Positions 16,524 to 26,194 are shown, counted from the first letter of the stretch. The stretch is DNA of 44,866 nucleotides from Candidatus Saccharimonadota bacterium (GCA_017545485.1 JAFWMY010000013.1:1-44866), one strand, 5' to 3'. Notes: generated by a model not told the origin, from the letters alone. Translations and numbers: made by a program.

Positions 16524-17391
16524 TAAATCTTTCTACCGCATACTTCCATTCTGGCAAAGGCTCAAATCCATTTTCAATTAGTTTACTTTTATCAAGTCTT
16601 GAATTAAATGGTCGCGCTGCTTTTGACAATCCATATTCTTTAGTTGTCACTCGCTCAACTTTAGTATTCATACCAGCCTGTTTGTATATTTCCTCTGCAA
16701 AATCCGCCCACGAAATATATCCACCCTCGTTCGTTGCATGATAATACCCATATTTATCAGTCTCAATCATGTCAACCAACAGTCTAGCAAGATCCACTGT
16801 ATAAGTTGGCGTACCAATTTGGTCATCAACTACGCGCACCACGTCGTGTGTTTTACCCACATCGATCATCGTCTTGATAAAATTCTTACCATTTCTACCA
16901 AACACCCATGCAATTCGCACAATAAAATATTTATCAAGTATCTTAGCAACTTCTAGTTCACCGTCCAACTTTGATTGACCATATACATTTATTGGCGCAT
17001 AGTTCTTGTCATCCGGTTGCCACGGTTTTTCACCCGAACCATCAAACACATAGTCCGTCGAAATATACACAAATTTAGCATCCACTTTTTTAGCTGCTTC
17101 CGCTAAATTTCTCGTACCATCCACATTCACCGCCCGTACTGCCGCAAGATTCTCTGGCTCTTCCGCTGCATCGACATTTGTCCAAGCAGCACAATGAACA
17201 ATCGCATCTGGCTTAAGCTCAGTAACTTTCTCCATTACCTTTTTAGCATCAGTAATATCAAGCACTATATGTTCAAATTCCGCATCGCTATCCGATCTAT
17301 CCGCTCCAATCCCAATATGCCCTCGCTTAGTTAATTCCTGCATTACGTCAAACCCAAGTTGCCCGCTTGTTCCGGTTACTAAAACTTTCAT
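16501..17391 (-). CDS. rfbD: dTDP-4-dehydrorhamnose reductase, RmlD
   Basis: 296 residues; short-chain dehydrogenase/reductase catalysing the final NAD(P)H-dependent step to dTDP-L-rhamnose. N-terminal Rossmann motif VTGTSGQLGFDV, VHCAAWTNVDAAE, and the catalytic FVYISTDYVFDG followed by YGQSKLDGE (Tyr-x3-Lys) are all present. RPFNSRLDKSKL near the C-terminus is also typical. It abuts rmlB (no gap) and is the fourth gene of the rmlACBD cluster. Its 3' end overlaps the convergent GT2 gene. Confidence 0.97.
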   Translation of the reverse strand: MKVLVTGTSGQLGFDVMQELTKRGHIGIGADRSDSDAEFEHIVLDITDAKKVMEKVTELKPDAIVHCAAWTNVDAAEEPENLAAVRAVNVDGTRNLAEAAKKVDAKFVYISTDYVFDGSGEKPWQPDDKNYAPINVYGQSKLDGELEVAKILDKYFIVRIAWVFGRNGKNFIKTMIDVGKTHDVVRVVDDQIGTPTYTVDLARLLVDMIETDKYGYYHATNEGGYISWADFAEEIYKQAGMNTKVERVTTKEYGLSKAARPFNSRLDKSKLIENGFEPLPEWKYAVERFINLYQEN

Positions 17392-18423
17392 TTATTTATC
17401 TCCATACATTTTTTGATAATAGTTTTGATAATCGCCAGAAATAATCTCTTCCCACCAATCTTTGTGATCCAAATACCATTTTATGGTCTTCACTATCCCA
17501 TTCTCAAATTTTGTTTCTGGCTCCCATCCTAACCTTGTTGTGATTTTAGTTGGATCAATTGCATATCTTCTGTCATGGCCTTTTCTATCTTTTACATAAG
17601 TAATCAATGTCTCCGGTTTACCAAGCTCCTTCAATATTAATTTCACAATATCAATATTAGCCATCTCATTATGCCCACCAACGTTATACACTTCACCAAC
17701 CGAATTCTCGTCATGAATAATTAAATCAATCGCTTTACAATGATCTTCTACATATAGCCAGTCACGCACATTCAAACCATCACCGTATACAGGAAGTGGT
17801 TTATCATGTAAAGCATTAATTATCATCAATGGAATCAACTTTTCTGGAAAATGATATGGACCATAATTATTAGAACAACGCGAAATCGATACCGGTAGCC
17901 CATATGTTCTATGATACGCCAAAGTTACAAGATCCGCAGAAGCTTTAGACGCCGAATATGGTGATGATGCATGTAAATTTGTTTTCTCGGTAAAGAATAA
18001 ATCTGGTCTATCTAATGGCAAATCACCGTAAACTTCATCCGTCGATACTTGATGATATCTTTTTATCCCATATTTTTTACAAGCATCCATTAGTACTTCT
18101 GGCCCCATAATATTTGTTTCAAGAAATAGTTGCGGATTTTCAATTGAACGGTCTACGTGCGATTCTGCCGCAAAGTTTACAACAATATCTGGCTTTTCTT
18201 CTTCAAATAATCTTTCAACCAATTCCCTATCGCGTATGTCGCCTTTAACAAATCGGAAATTCTCGTTTTCCATTGCCTTCTTAAGCGTTGACAAATTTCC
18301 AGCATAAGTTAAAGCATCTAAACATATAATTCTATAATTTGGGTACTTCTTCAACATATAGTACACGAAGTTCGAACCAATAAATCCAGCACCACCTGTC
18401 ACAATAATCGTTTTTTCGTCCAT
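17392..18423 (-). CDS. rfbB: dTDP-glucose 4,6-dehydratase, RmlB
   Basis: 343 residues. Extended SDR enzyme that converts dTDP-glucose to dTDP-4-keto-6-deoxyglucose. NAD-binding VTGGAGFIGSNFV at about 7-19, FAAESHVDRSIE, the catalytic STDEVYGDL, and YSASKASADL carrying the Tyr-x3-Lys pair are intact. SNNYGPYHFPEKLIP and VRDWLYVEDHCKA complete the family pattern. Its start shares a base with the stop of rmlC, so the genes are tightly coupled. Second enzymatic step of the rhamnose pathway. Confidence 0.98.
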   Translation of the reverse strand: MDEKTIIVTGGAGFIGSNFVYYMLKKYPNYRIICLDALTYAGNLSTLKKAMENENFRFVKGDIRDRELVERLFEEEKPDIVVNFAAESHVDRSIENPQLFLETNIMGPEVLMDACKKYGIKRYHQVSTDEVYGDLPLDRPDLFFTEKTNLHASSPYSASKASADLVTLAYHRTYGLPVSISRCSNNYGPYHFPEKLIPLMIINALHDKPLPVYGDGLNVRDWLYVEDHCKAIDLIIHDENSVGEVYNVGGHNEMANIDIVKLILKELGKPETLITYVKDRKGHDRRYAIDPTKITTRLGWEPETKFENGIVKTIKWYLDHKDWWEEIISGDYQNYYQKMYGDK

Positions 18424-18980
18424 TACACCTCCTTAAATTTAAATTCTAGCTCTGACAATTTTGGATGTTTCAAGTCTTTTTCCGACAAAACATAGTCGAC
18501 GTCAATTTCCGGCCATTCAATTCCAGCTGAATCATACATTATACCGCCTTCATCCTCTGGATGATAAAAATCATCGCATTTATAAGCAAACTCCGCTGTA
18601 TCAGAAACCACTAAAAAGCCATGCGCAAAACCTCTCGGTATCATTAATTGTTTCTTATTATCTGCCGACAACAATACCCCCACCCATTTACCAAACGTTG
18701 ATGAACCGTCTCGAAGATCTACTGCCACGTCAAACACTTCACCAGACAGCACTCGAACCAGCTTCGCTTGTGGATGTGTTTTTTGAAAGTGTAGCCCCCT
18801 TAAAACCCCCTTGCGTGACGATGATTGATTATCCTGCACAAAATCATAATTAACCCCTGCTTCTTTAAAAGCCGTTTCTGAATATGTTTCCATAAAATAG
18901 CCACGCGCATCACCAAACACTTCTGGTTCTATAATCACTACTCCATCAATATCAGTTTTTTCGAATTTAAACTTTCCCAT
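18423..18980 (-). CDS. rfbC: dTDP-4-dehydrorhamnose 3,5-epimerase, RmlC
   Basis: 185 residues, a cupin-fold epimerase for the third rhamnose step. Typical elements: GVVIIEPEVFGDARGYFMETY, DNQSSSRKGVLRGLHFQ with the catalytic His region, KLVRVLSGEVFDVAVDLR, and MIPRGFAHGFLV with a later Tyr-rich YKCDDFYHPEDEGG. It shares single bases with both rmlA upstream and rmlB downstream (TAATG-type junctions). No irregularity seen. Confidence 0.97.
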   Translation of the reverse strand: MGKFKFEKTDIDGVVIIEPEVFGDARGYFMETYSETAFKEAGVNYDFVQDNQSSSRKGVLRGLHFQKTHPQAKLVRVLSGEVFDVAVDLRDGSSTFGKWVGVLLSADNKKQLMIPRGFAHGFLVVSDTAEFAYKCDDFYHPEDEGGIMYDSAGIEWPEIDVDYVLSEKDLKHPKLSELEFKFKEV

Positions 18981-19867
18981 TAATCTTTCATTTTCCCTTC
19001 TGCAACCTTGAATAAATGTTGACCATACGAAGATTTTTTGTATTTCTCTGCCGATTTTAATAATTCATCTTTAGAAATCCAACCATTTTTATAAGCCACT
19101 TCCTCTGGCGCCGCAATCTGAATGCCTTGTCGCTTTTGAATCACCCTTACAAAATCTGACGCATCCGCTAGTGAATCCATCGTGCCTGTATCAAGCCAAG
19201 CAAATCCCCGGCTAAGTAGTTGCACGTCAAGCATTCCCTCGTTTAGATACATTTCATTCAGCGTAGTAATTTCGAGTTCTCCTCTATCTGATGGTTTCAC
19301 TTTTTTCGCTTTCTCAGCTACACCGGCCGGATAAAAGTAGAGTCCCGTTACAGCATAATTACTCTTTGGCGCTTTTGGTTTTTCCTCGATTGAAATTGCT
19401 TTCCAATCGCGGTTAAATTCCACTACGCCAAATCTCTCTGGATCATTTACATAGTAGCCAAACACTGTTGCCCTACCATTATCTTCAGCATTCGCCGCCG
19501 ATTCTCTTAGCATCTCAGAAAACCCTGAACCATAAAAAATATTATCGCCCAGCACCATCGCACATGCTTCATCACCAATAAATTCTTCACCCAAAATGAA
19601 TGCTTGAGCTAGTCCATCCGGTGACGGCTGCACTTTGTAAAATAAATTAAGCCCCATCGCTTTACCATCACCAAGCAGTCTCTCAAAATTTGGCAGGTCA
19701 TTTGGTGTCGAAATAATTAATATATCTCGAATCCCTGCCAACATTAATGTTGATAATGGGTAATAAATCATTGGTTTATCATACACCGGCAGCATCTGTT
19801 TAGAAGTTCCCAGCGTCAAAGGGTAGAGTCGCGTACCAGACCCGCCCGCTAGTATAATACCTTTCAT
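18980..19867 (-). CDS. rfbA: glucose-1-phosphate thymidylyltransferase, RmlA
   Basis: 295 residues. Forms dTDP-glucose from glucose-1-phosphate and dTTP, the committed step of rhamnose synthesis and a usual feedback point. Nucleotidyltransferase motif [13 protein letters not shown] at 6-18, [28 protein letters not shown] with the metal-binding Asp, [18 protein letters not shown] and [10 protein letters not shown] are all present. An AGGGAG ribosome binding site precedes the ATG, and an extra promoter inside the end of the upstream gene can start transcription of rmlACBD separately from the GT genes before it. Confidence 0.98.
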   Translation of the reverse strand: MKGIILAGGSGTRLYPLTLGTSKQMLPVYDKPMIYYPLSTLMLAGIRDILIISTPNDLPNFERLLGDGKAMGLNLFYKVQPSPDGLAQAFILGEEFIGDEACAMVLGDNIFYGSGFSEMLRESAANAEDNGRATVFGYYVNDPERFGVVEFNRDWKAISIEEKPKAPKSNYAVTGLYFYPAGVAEKAKKVKPSDRGELEITTLNEMYLNEGMLDVQLLSRGFAWLDTGTMDSLADASDFVRVIQKRQGIQIAAPEEVAYKNGWISKDELLKSAEKYKKSSYGQHLFKVAEGKMKD

Positions 19868-19883
19868 AATAACTCCCTATTAT

Positions 19884-20756
19884 TTATTCAATTATACCAT
19901 GTTTCCTACGTATTCGCTTCTCTTCCCTTTGCATTCTGTCCACCACCTCGCCAGTCAAGTTATTTTTAATAGCAAACATTTTATGCATTCCCACCAATTC
20001 CTTATAATGTATTCCATTATCATTCGATATGCTAGTCTTGCTTCCCTTATGTATTCTGAAAATATTCAACGATTTTTTATTATAACTAATTTTGCCGTGA
20101 CCCAAGACTTTTGCGTAAAAAAACCAATCTCCCACCTGTGAAAAGACTTTCGCCTCGTCTAAATACTTTAAATAAGGTATTCGCTCAGCTTTTCTAAAAA
20201 CTACTGCCGACACATTAGGTATCGTACAACGAATTGCCATTATTTCCTCTATCTCGCGAAACCCCTCCTTAATATAACTTTCATTATAATGCCCTGTCTT
20301 TTCTCTATCACGCGACCATCTAAAATTTGGCGCTATGACAATCCCTTTACCATTTATAATTTCTGATTCAGTGTAAGAAATCACTACCTCCGGATCATCA
20401 AATCCTTTCATCGTTTCTGCCAAGAAATCCTTTTTCGAAGAATCATCAACTTCTGCAATCCAAACAAAATCTCCCGTCGATAGCTCAAAACCCTTTTCCC
20501 ATTGTGCTATCACCTTACCACTATTCTTCTCATTTCTTACATATTGCAACTTAACATTTGGGTATTTTCTTTTTATTTTTGCAATTTCCGTCTCAATGAT
20601 TTCATCACTTCCATCCACCGATGCATCATCTAGTATAACCAATTCGTATATTGGGTATGTCTGTTTTAAAATACTTCTAAATCTTTTTTTCAAAAACCTA
20701 GCATAATTATAATTTGGCACTATCACCGAAACTTTTTTAGTTTGTGAAATATCCAT
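19884..20756 (-). CDS. family 2 glycosyltransferase
   Basis: 290 residues. N-terminal GT-A core VSVIVPNYNYARFLKKRF, VILDDASVDGSDEII, NSGKVIAQWEKGFE, and FVWIAEVDDSS with the metal-binding acidic pair. The C-terminal half contains GDWFFYAKVL and IFRIHKGSKTSIS, common in polysaccharide GT2 enzymes that make rhamnose- or related linkages. Soluble, no membrane helix. It begins inside the preceding GT gene (20-base overlap) and ends 13 bases before the rmlA start region, so it belongs to the minus-strand operon starting at 23966. Its last codons contain the -10 of the internal rmlA promoter. Confidence 0.9.
   Translation of the reverse strand: MDISQTKKVSVIVPNYNYARFLKKRFRSILKQTYPIYELVILDDASVDGSDEIIETEIAKIKRKYPNVKLQYVRNEKNSGKVIAQWEKGFELSTGDFVWIAEVDDSSKKDFLAETMKGFDDPEVVISYTESEIINGKGIVIAPNFRWSRDREKTGHYNESYIKEGFREIEEIMAIRCTIPNVSAVVFRKAERIPYLKYLDEAKVFSQVGDWFFYAKVLGHGKISYNKKSLNIFRIHKGSKTSISNDNGIHYKELVGMHKMFAIKNNLTGEVVDRMQREEKRIRRKHGIIE
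19891..19899 (-). promoter_or_regulatory. internal rmlA promoter
   Basis: Minus strand TGGTATAAT (19891-19899) within the last codons of the upstream glycosyltransferase, giving a leader of about 17 bases with AGGGAG before rmlA. No good -35 is visible. It would allow rhamnose donor synthesis to be expressed apart from the GT genes. Confidence 0.5.
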
Positions 20757-21954
20757 AAACTTCCTCCACCTCCCTTAAAAACTCTTTACCATAATAATGT
20801 TTCAGCGCATATTCTTTTGCGTTTCTGGCCATTTTCATATTTTCCTTCGGATGCCCATATAAGTATTCTAATTTAGAATACCACTCACCAGGCTTCGCCA
20901 AAAGCCCATTTTCACCATCAGAAATTGCTTTTTTAAATGCAAAAGTCGGCGAAGCAATCGTCGTAGTTTCCACTATTGCCGCCTCAAAAAACTTTAATTC
21001 CGATTTACAATTTGTAAAATCATTAATTACAAGTGGCGCAATATTTACATCAACCTTACTCATTAATTCTTGTAATCTTAAATAGTCTACCACGCCTATG
21101 ACTTCTACTCTTCGACTATTAATCATTTCTTTCATATTATTAGAAAAATCCATATATCCTACTACCTTTAGTATTGCATCATCATGGTAATCTAAGAATC
21201 TAATTAATTCATTCTCGATTAATTGAAAATCCCTAGCATGCGTTGGCGATCCACTAAAATAACCAATACTAAACTGCTTTGGTTTTTCCATCGCCTTTTC
21301 AACTTTTTTTCTGTCTTCTTTTTTCTTTACCCATCTTTCCGAAATTTCAATTTGTTCATGATTAAGTGAATTTCTAATCACTTTCACTGGTTTATCAAAG
21401 CTTTGCTCCAACTTTTTCGCCAAATATTCATTTGTAGTGGTAAAACCATCTACGAGCAAGGCCAATTTTTCGTAGTCAGCCACAAGATCTTTCCAATACC
21501 TTTTTTCTACATTAGACTTTACATCTAAACCATCCAATAATTCCGGTAACCAATTACAGTTTAAAAGTAAGTCATCGATATCATAAAGTAGCTTGATATT
21601 CCTTTGCCTTGCAGCTCTAATTAATTTTTTTGCTCGAGACGAAAAAGGCATTCTTACAAAAACTAGCAAGCTAGTTTTATCAATAGACCGTTTAATTATC
21701 CCATACTCAGACAAATCAAAATAAACTACTTGCCAATTTTTACTATTTTTTGTAACATCCATCAGATTATAGCATCTATATTTTTCCGAATTACCAAAAC
21801 CATCGCAAACGCAAATAGCTATTTTCTTACCACTATTTATTGCATTGTTTAATAATGATTCTCTCTCTTGTAAAGACAAGCCGTTCTTATAAACAGCAAC
21901 ACCTTTAAATCTCTTTAAAATTTTTCTAAATCTATAACACATCATTAGTAACAT
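20737..21954 (-). CDS. GT-B (GT4-like) glycosyltransferase
   Basis: 405 residues. Soluble GT-B layout: an N-terminal half with KKIAICVCDGFGNSEKYR, LLYDIDDLLL at about 130-140 and a TTNEYLAKKLE turn, then IRNSLNHEQ at the domain junction and a donor-binding half with SIGYFSGSPTHARDF, KVDVNIAPLV, and SELKFFEAAIVETTTIASPTFAFKKAI in place of the usual E-x7-E segment. The DIDD motif and SGSPTH are common in GT4 proteins of rhamnan-type clusters. It overlaps the genes on both sides (10 and 20 bases). The upstream start could be one of several Met codons near 21954; the first is kept because it couples to the previous stop. Confidence 0.82.
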   Translation of the reverse strand: MLLMMCYRFRKILKRFKGVAVYKNGLSLQERESLLNNAINSGKKIAICVCDGFGNSEKYRCYNLMDVTKNSKNWQVVYFDLSEYGIIKRSIDKTSLLVFVRMPFSSRAKKLIRAARQRNIKLLYDIDDLLLNCNWLPELLDGLDVKSNVEKRYWKDLVADYEKLALLVDGFTTTNEYLAKKLEQSFDKPVKVIRNSLNHEQIEISERWVKKKEDRKKVEKAMEKPKQFSIGYFSGSPTHARDFQLIENELIRFLDYHDDAILKVVGYMDFSNNMKEMINSRRVEVIGVVDYLRLQELMSKVDVNIAPLVINDFTNCKSELKFFEAAIVETTTIASPTFAFKKAISDGENGLLAKPGEWYSKLEYLYGHPKENMKMARNAKEYALKHYYGKEFLREVEEVYGYFTN

Positions 21955-23966
21955 GCTCTTAAATATTCTAAAAACATTATAAATCGCTTTTTTATAGACC
22001 TTGGAACAACTTTGGCAACCTTACGTATGACGACTTGTTTCTTTGAATAATGTGGCTTATTTATAGGCTCTTCCTTATTGACATCAAAAATCGACAGAAT
22101 CTTTTCATTTATCTCTTTTTCTTTAGTGTCCAAGGTTAGTTTTTTTATTATATTATTTTTTTCACAAAGTACCGATCTGTAATCATCCAATCGACTATTA
22201 AAATCAAATTTATTAATAGTTTTTTCCATATTAAGTCGAAGCTTATTAGCATACTCACCATCTTCTAAAAGCATTTTTATTTTTTCCAAATAAACATCGG
22301 CGTCGTTGACTTCTTTGACCACCAAACCATTTTTTTTATTTATCAAGTAATCCCTAACACCAAAAGAATCTGACACAATCGGAATACACCCTGCGGCCAT
22401 CGCTTCTAACGCTGTTAGACCAAACCCTTCAGAGTATGATGTATCCACATAAATATCGGATTTTTGCAATAATTCATAAATTTTAACCCGATCCAACGGA
22501 CCGTCAATTATTTCATATTTATTCTTTTTATTACATAAAAGCGGTAACATATATTCTTTGTCAGACATTACTATTCTTACTGAAACGTTAGACAAATCAT
22601 TATCAATTTTTCTTAATATATCAAAGAGAACATAGTCACATTTTCGATAATCTCCACGCGAAATCAAAAGAATATTTTTATTGCTTTTATTAGTATTTAT
22701 TTTTTTTAGCAATTCCAAATTTATGCCATTTTGTATTAATTTAGAATCCATATTGTAATTATTTTTAAGCCATAGCTTGAGAGTATTCGAAATAGTTACA
22801 ATTTTATCAGCAAGTTTGTAACTCACCTCTACTGCTCCATAGTTTCTCCCATTCTCAAAGTGTTGCTCTAAGCCCTGTACAAAATATACTAGTTCCCATT
22901 TCTTTACTGTAGCAATTTTCTTCGCTAAGAATATTGTCACCCACAAAGTTGCAATAATCTTATGAGAAGAAATTTTATCAATTTTTTTAGTGGAAACCGG
23001 ATTAAACAATAAAGTTTCCGGGTATTCTGCCAAATCTTCATATAATATATTACACTGATACCCCATAATGGCCAGACGATTAATAATATCCACTATTACA
23101 TTGCAACCACCACTTCTTCCCAATCTCAATACATAGAATACTGCTAAATTATTAATTTTTGGCGGATTTTCTTTAAAACTAGATAGTATATACTTTACCG
23201 GATCGTTCTTTTTATACTTTTCCATTTCACGATCATAATCTTCTTTCCAACGCGAAAAGAATATATCCAAGTGTTCTTTTATCATTTTTTGCTTCTCTTC
23301 AGATATACCAAAAGACGTTTCAGCCTTATGAAAGACGTAAGTATCAATCGCAATTTTTGCAGAAAAACCTTCCTTCATGGCCTTAAACTGATAATCGGTT
23401 TCTTCGCCATATCCCGGTGCATATATTTCATCTAAATAACCCACCTTATTAATACATTCTCTCGATATCATCAAACAGTTTCCGACTACAGTACATGCAT
23501 CGAAGGTTTTTCCCAAAAAACGTTGTTCTAATAATTCATCCATCTGCGTATAAGTAAAACCTTCGAGCATATCAAGCGATAAATTTGCCGCATTACTAGA
23601 AATCGGACAAATCAATCCAATTTTCTTGTCCCTTTCCATATGAGCTATTAATTTTTCTATTGTATTCTTTGAGATTAAACAATCTGTGTTTAATAATAGT
23701 ACATAGTTAGCCTTTGATAGTTTTAGGCCATTATTCGCCGTACCCGTAAAGCCTAGGTTCTTTTTGTTCTGCTTAATGACTATTTTGTTTCCATATTTGT
23801 TCTTTAGATTTTTTAGACAATTCTTTGTAAATTCATCGTCGCTGTCATTAATCAAAAATACTTTTCTCAGAGTATCTTCTTTAGTATTATGAAATAAAGC
23901 AAATAAACACAACTCTACCCATTCGGGCGACTTATAAACAGGTATCACTACATCACACTCTTGCAT
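21945..23966 (-). CDS. two-domain glycosyltransferase, GT2 fused to GT4 (paralogue of 11228-13237)
   Basis: 673 residues from ATG 23966; the frame runs further upstream to 24002 but a TGCTATAAT promoter ends six bases before 23966, so the start is leaderless. Same architecture as the protein at 11228: N-terminal CDVVIPVYKSPEWVELCL, LLLNTDC, GYGEETDYQFKA (GT2), then GGCNVIVDIINRL, FENGRNYGAVEVSYKLADK, NGINLE, and SEGFGLTALEAMAAGC with PIVSDSFGVRDY (GT4). The two proteins align along their full length except for a longer tail here (about 590-673, basic). It heads the minus-strand operon through rmlD. Divergence of the acceptor-side segments suggests a different linkage. Confidence 0.9.
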   Translation of the reverse strand: MQECDVVIPVYKSPEWVELCLFALFHNTKEDTLRKVFLINDSDDEFTKNCLKNLKNKYGNKIVIKQNKKNLGFTGTANNGLKLSKANYVLLLNTDCLISKNTIEKLIAHMERDKKIGLICPISSNAANLSLDMLEGFTYTQMDELLEQRFLGKTFDACTVVGNCLMISRECINKVGYLDEIYAPGYGEETDYQFKAMKEGFSAKIAIDTYVFHKAETSFGISEEKQKMIKEHLDIFFSRWKEDYDREMEKYKKNDPVKYILSSFKENPPKINNLAVFYVLRLGRSGGCNVIVDIINRLAIMGYQCNILYEDLAEYPETLLFNPVSTKKIDKISSHKIIATLWVTIFLAKKIATVKKWELVYFVQGLEQHFENGRNYGAVEVSYKLADKIVTISNTLKLWLKNNYNMDSKLIQNGINLELLKKINTNKSNKNILLISRGDYRKCDYVLFDILRKIDNDLSNVSVRIVMSDKEYMLPLLCNKKNKYEIIDGPLDRVKIYELLQKSDIYVDTSYSEGFGLTALEAMAAGCIPIVSDSFGVRDYLINKKNGLVVKEVNDADVYLEKIKMLLEDGEYANKLRLNMEKTINKFDFNSRLDDYRSVLCEKNNIIKKLTLDTKEKEINEKILSIFDVNKEEPINKPHYSKKQVVIRKVAKVVPRSIKKRFIMFLEYLRACY

Positions 23967-23972
23967 ACAAGT

Positions 23973-24040
23973 ATTATAGCACACCGCCATTTCTCCCGAC
24001 AAATGCCATTATGTAGCTCTCACCTTATATATGATATAAT
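23973..24040. promoter_or_regulatory. divergent leaderless promoter pair
   Basis: Minus strand: TTGTCG (23997-24002), TGCTATAAT (23973-23981), six bases before ATG 23966. Plus strand: TGATATAAT (24032-24040), six bases before ATG 24047. Both start codons should be the first transcribed bases. Confidence 0.7.
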
Positions 24041-24046
24041 CAAAGT

Positions 24047-25261
24047 ATGGAAAAGAAGCTCTGCGTCTATACCTGTATAACTGGCGACTATGATAATTTG
24101 CACGAAATAGAAACTCCTGAAAAAAACATTGACTATTTATGCTTCACGAATAATAAGAGTTTAAAGTCTAAAACCTGGAAAATTATTTATATCAACAACG
24201 ACGGCCTAGACGATCATCATTTATCTCGTAAAATTAAAATGCTCGGCCACCCCATTATCTCAAGGAATTATCAAGTCAGCCTTTGGATGGATGCATCAGT
24301 AATATGGAAAAAAAGTATCACAGATTTTGTAAGCAAATATTACAAGAATCAACCTTTTTCCGCCATCAAACACAGCTTAAGAAACTCCATTCACGAAGAA
24401 GCTCTCGCTTGTCTCCAACTTCATAAAGATTCTAAAACAAATATTTTAAAAACCTTATCTTTCTTAGAATCGGAAAATTTTCCAGACAATCTCGGACTCT
24501 ACGAGATGGCGGTTTTTATAAAAAATCACAATGACCCTAATGTCATCAAAGCTATGGAATTGTGGTTCGAGATGAATCAAAAGTATAGCAAAAGAGATCA
24601 GTTAAGTTTTATGTATGTTATATGGAAAACTGGCTTACAGGTTCATACAATTAATTTAAATGTATGGGATAATCAATGGTTTATGAATAATAGTCACAAG
24701 GCCAAGGCATCACCGTCTTCATTTAGCATGTACTTTGGAGAACCAAATGATAATTTCGATTTAAAGTATTTTTATAACTACTCACCAGAAACCGACAATA
24801 AAGCATTTAAGATATCACAGATAATTCCCAGAGATTGCGAAAAAGTTTATATCAATTTCCCCTACGCAAGAGGACTAATTGTTAAAGAAATTAACGACTC
24901 ATCTCCAATCAATCAATATGAAATAATCAATGCTACACCATTCAACAAAGACTATATATTCTTATCCGGCAATGGAACCATTATTCTTCACGGTAGTTTT
25001 AAACAAAATAAGCCTCTTAATTTTTCTATAAAACTACAACAAATTAATTATGATGCTCTATTAAAGTATACGGAAACAATCTCTATAGCCATTAATACTT
25101 TTAAAAACATCGAACAGGAAAACAGGAATCTTAAAAACGAAAACAAAGCATTAAGAAACGAACTCGATTCCCAAACACAAATACTTGACACGATTAAATC
25201 CAGTAAAAGCTGGAAGATTATTCAAAAAATCAAAAAAATTCTTCCGCCATACAAACATTAA
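24047..25261 (+). CDS. DUF616-type glycosyltransferase with C-terminal coiled coil
   Basis: 404 residues. The N-terminal 210 residues follow the DUF616/TOD1-like glycosyltransferase pattern: LCVYTCITGDYDNLHE, IDYLCFTNN, SRKIKMLGHPIISRNYQVSLWMDAS (here given as part of one segment) with the acidic site, AIKHSLRNSIHEEA and KRDQLSFMYVIWKTG. Residues about 250-330 are a strand-rich region of unknown role, and 345-385 form a heptad-like coiled coil (NRNLKNENKALRNELDSQ) ending in a basic tail, a common end in Saccharibacteria- and Firmicutes-type GTs. Leaderless start; forms a two-gene unit with the ATP-grasp gene 16 bases on. Confidence 0.8.
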   Translation: MEKKLCVYTCITGDYDNLHEIETPEKNIDYLCFTNNKSLKSKTWKIIYINNDGLDDHHLSRKIKMLGHPIISRNYQVSLWMDASVIWKKSITDFVSKYYKNQPFSAIKHSLRNSIHEEALACLQLHKDSKTNILKTLSFLESENFPDNLGLYEMAVFIKNHNDPNVIKAMELWFEMNQKYSKRDQLSFMYVIWKTGLQVHTINLNVWDNQWFMNNSHKAKASPSSFSMYFGEPNDNFDLKYFYNYSPETDNKAFKISQIIPRDCEKVYINFPYARGLIVKEINDSSPINQYEIINATPFNKDYIFLSGNGTIILHGSFKQNKPLNFSIKLQQINYDALLKYTETISIAINTFKNIEQENRNLKNENKALRNELDSQTQILDTIKSSKSWKIIQKIKKILPPYKH

Positions 25262-25276
25262 ATAAGGAAACAGAAT

Positions 25277-26194
25277 ATGAGTAGCTATGATATGAAAAAA
25301 ATGCATACCGACGATTGGAAAAAAATTTTTAAACAATGTAAAAAAAATCACCATAAACTTCTTTCCCCCTTTTATTCTCGCAAAGATTTTATAATCGATA
25401 TATATCGACAACAACTAGGCACCAAACCCGACCTAGATAATCCCATTACCTTCACAGAAAAACAAAATACCCTAAAACTAAACAAACCAGCACTAAAAAC
25501 ATTTTCTAATCTTGCCGACAAAAAATTAGTACGCAACTACGTAAAGTCCAAAATTGGTTCAAAATACCTCATTCCGCAATATCTTTACACAAAAAAAATT
25601 ACAGTTCAAGATCTTGAAAGCTTACCAAACGCATTCGTCCTAAAAACCACCAACGGCAGCGGCACAAATTATATTGTAGAAAATAAATCAAAAGAGAATC
25701 TTCCAGAAATCGCATCTTACATGAACTGGCTATCCAAATTAAAATATGGCTACATGTGGGGTGAATTCCATTACAATCAAATAACCCCCGCAATCATTGC
25801 TGAAAAGCTCCTTTTAGACAAAAAAGGCAACATTCCAGACGATCTAAAATGTTTTTGCTTTAAGGACAAAAAAGGTATTCGTAGAAAAATCTTATACACC
25901 GAACGGGTCATCGGCGACGACAGATACCGCATCATGTTTGATGAAAACTGGCAACCAGTAGACTATAGTAGTCATTTTGGCAAACTAGATATCAAACTTA
26001 AAAAGCCTAAAAACTACAAAGAAATACTTCACGTTATCGATAAACTATCAGAAGATTTTGATTTCGTTAGAGTAGATTTATTCACCCTTGGAGATGAAAT
26101 ATATTTTGGCGAATTAACTTTCTTCCCCACTGCAGGATTCATGAACTTTGAAAATCCAGACACCAACAAACTATGGGGCTCCTGGATAAGCTAA
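25277..26194 (+). CDS. TupA-like ATP-grasp enzyme
   Basis: 305 residues. Resembles the TupA-like ATP-grasp family found in capsule and teichuronopeptide loci: PITFTEKQNTLKL near 55-67, DKKLVRNYVKSKIG, the glycine-rich ATP-binding VLKTTNGSGTNYIV at about 119-132, IIAEKLLLD, DDLKCFCFKDKKG, and the C-terminal DFVRVDLFTLGDEIYFGELTF with acidic/Asn-like metal ligands. Such enzymes are thought to join an amino acid or other carboxylate to the surface polymer; the substrate is unknown. AAGGAAAC precedes the ATG. Its TAA stop directly abuts the TAA stop of the convergent gene, with no intervening base. Confidence 0.85.
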   Translation: MSSYDMKKMHTDDWKKIFKQCKKNHHKLLSPFYSRKDFIIDIYRQQLGTKPDLDNPITFTEKQNTLKLNKPALKTFSNLADKKLVRNYVKSKIGSKYLIPQYLYTKKITVQDLESLPNAFVLKTTNGSGTNYIVENKSKENLPEIASYMNWLSKLKYGYMWGEFHYNQITPAIIAEKLLLDKKGNIPDDLKCFCFKDKKGIRRKILYTERVIGDDRYRIMFDENWQPVDYSSHFGKLDIKLKKPKNYKEILHVIDKLSEDFDFVRVDLFTLGDEIYFGELTFFPTAGFMNFENPDTNKLWGSWIS

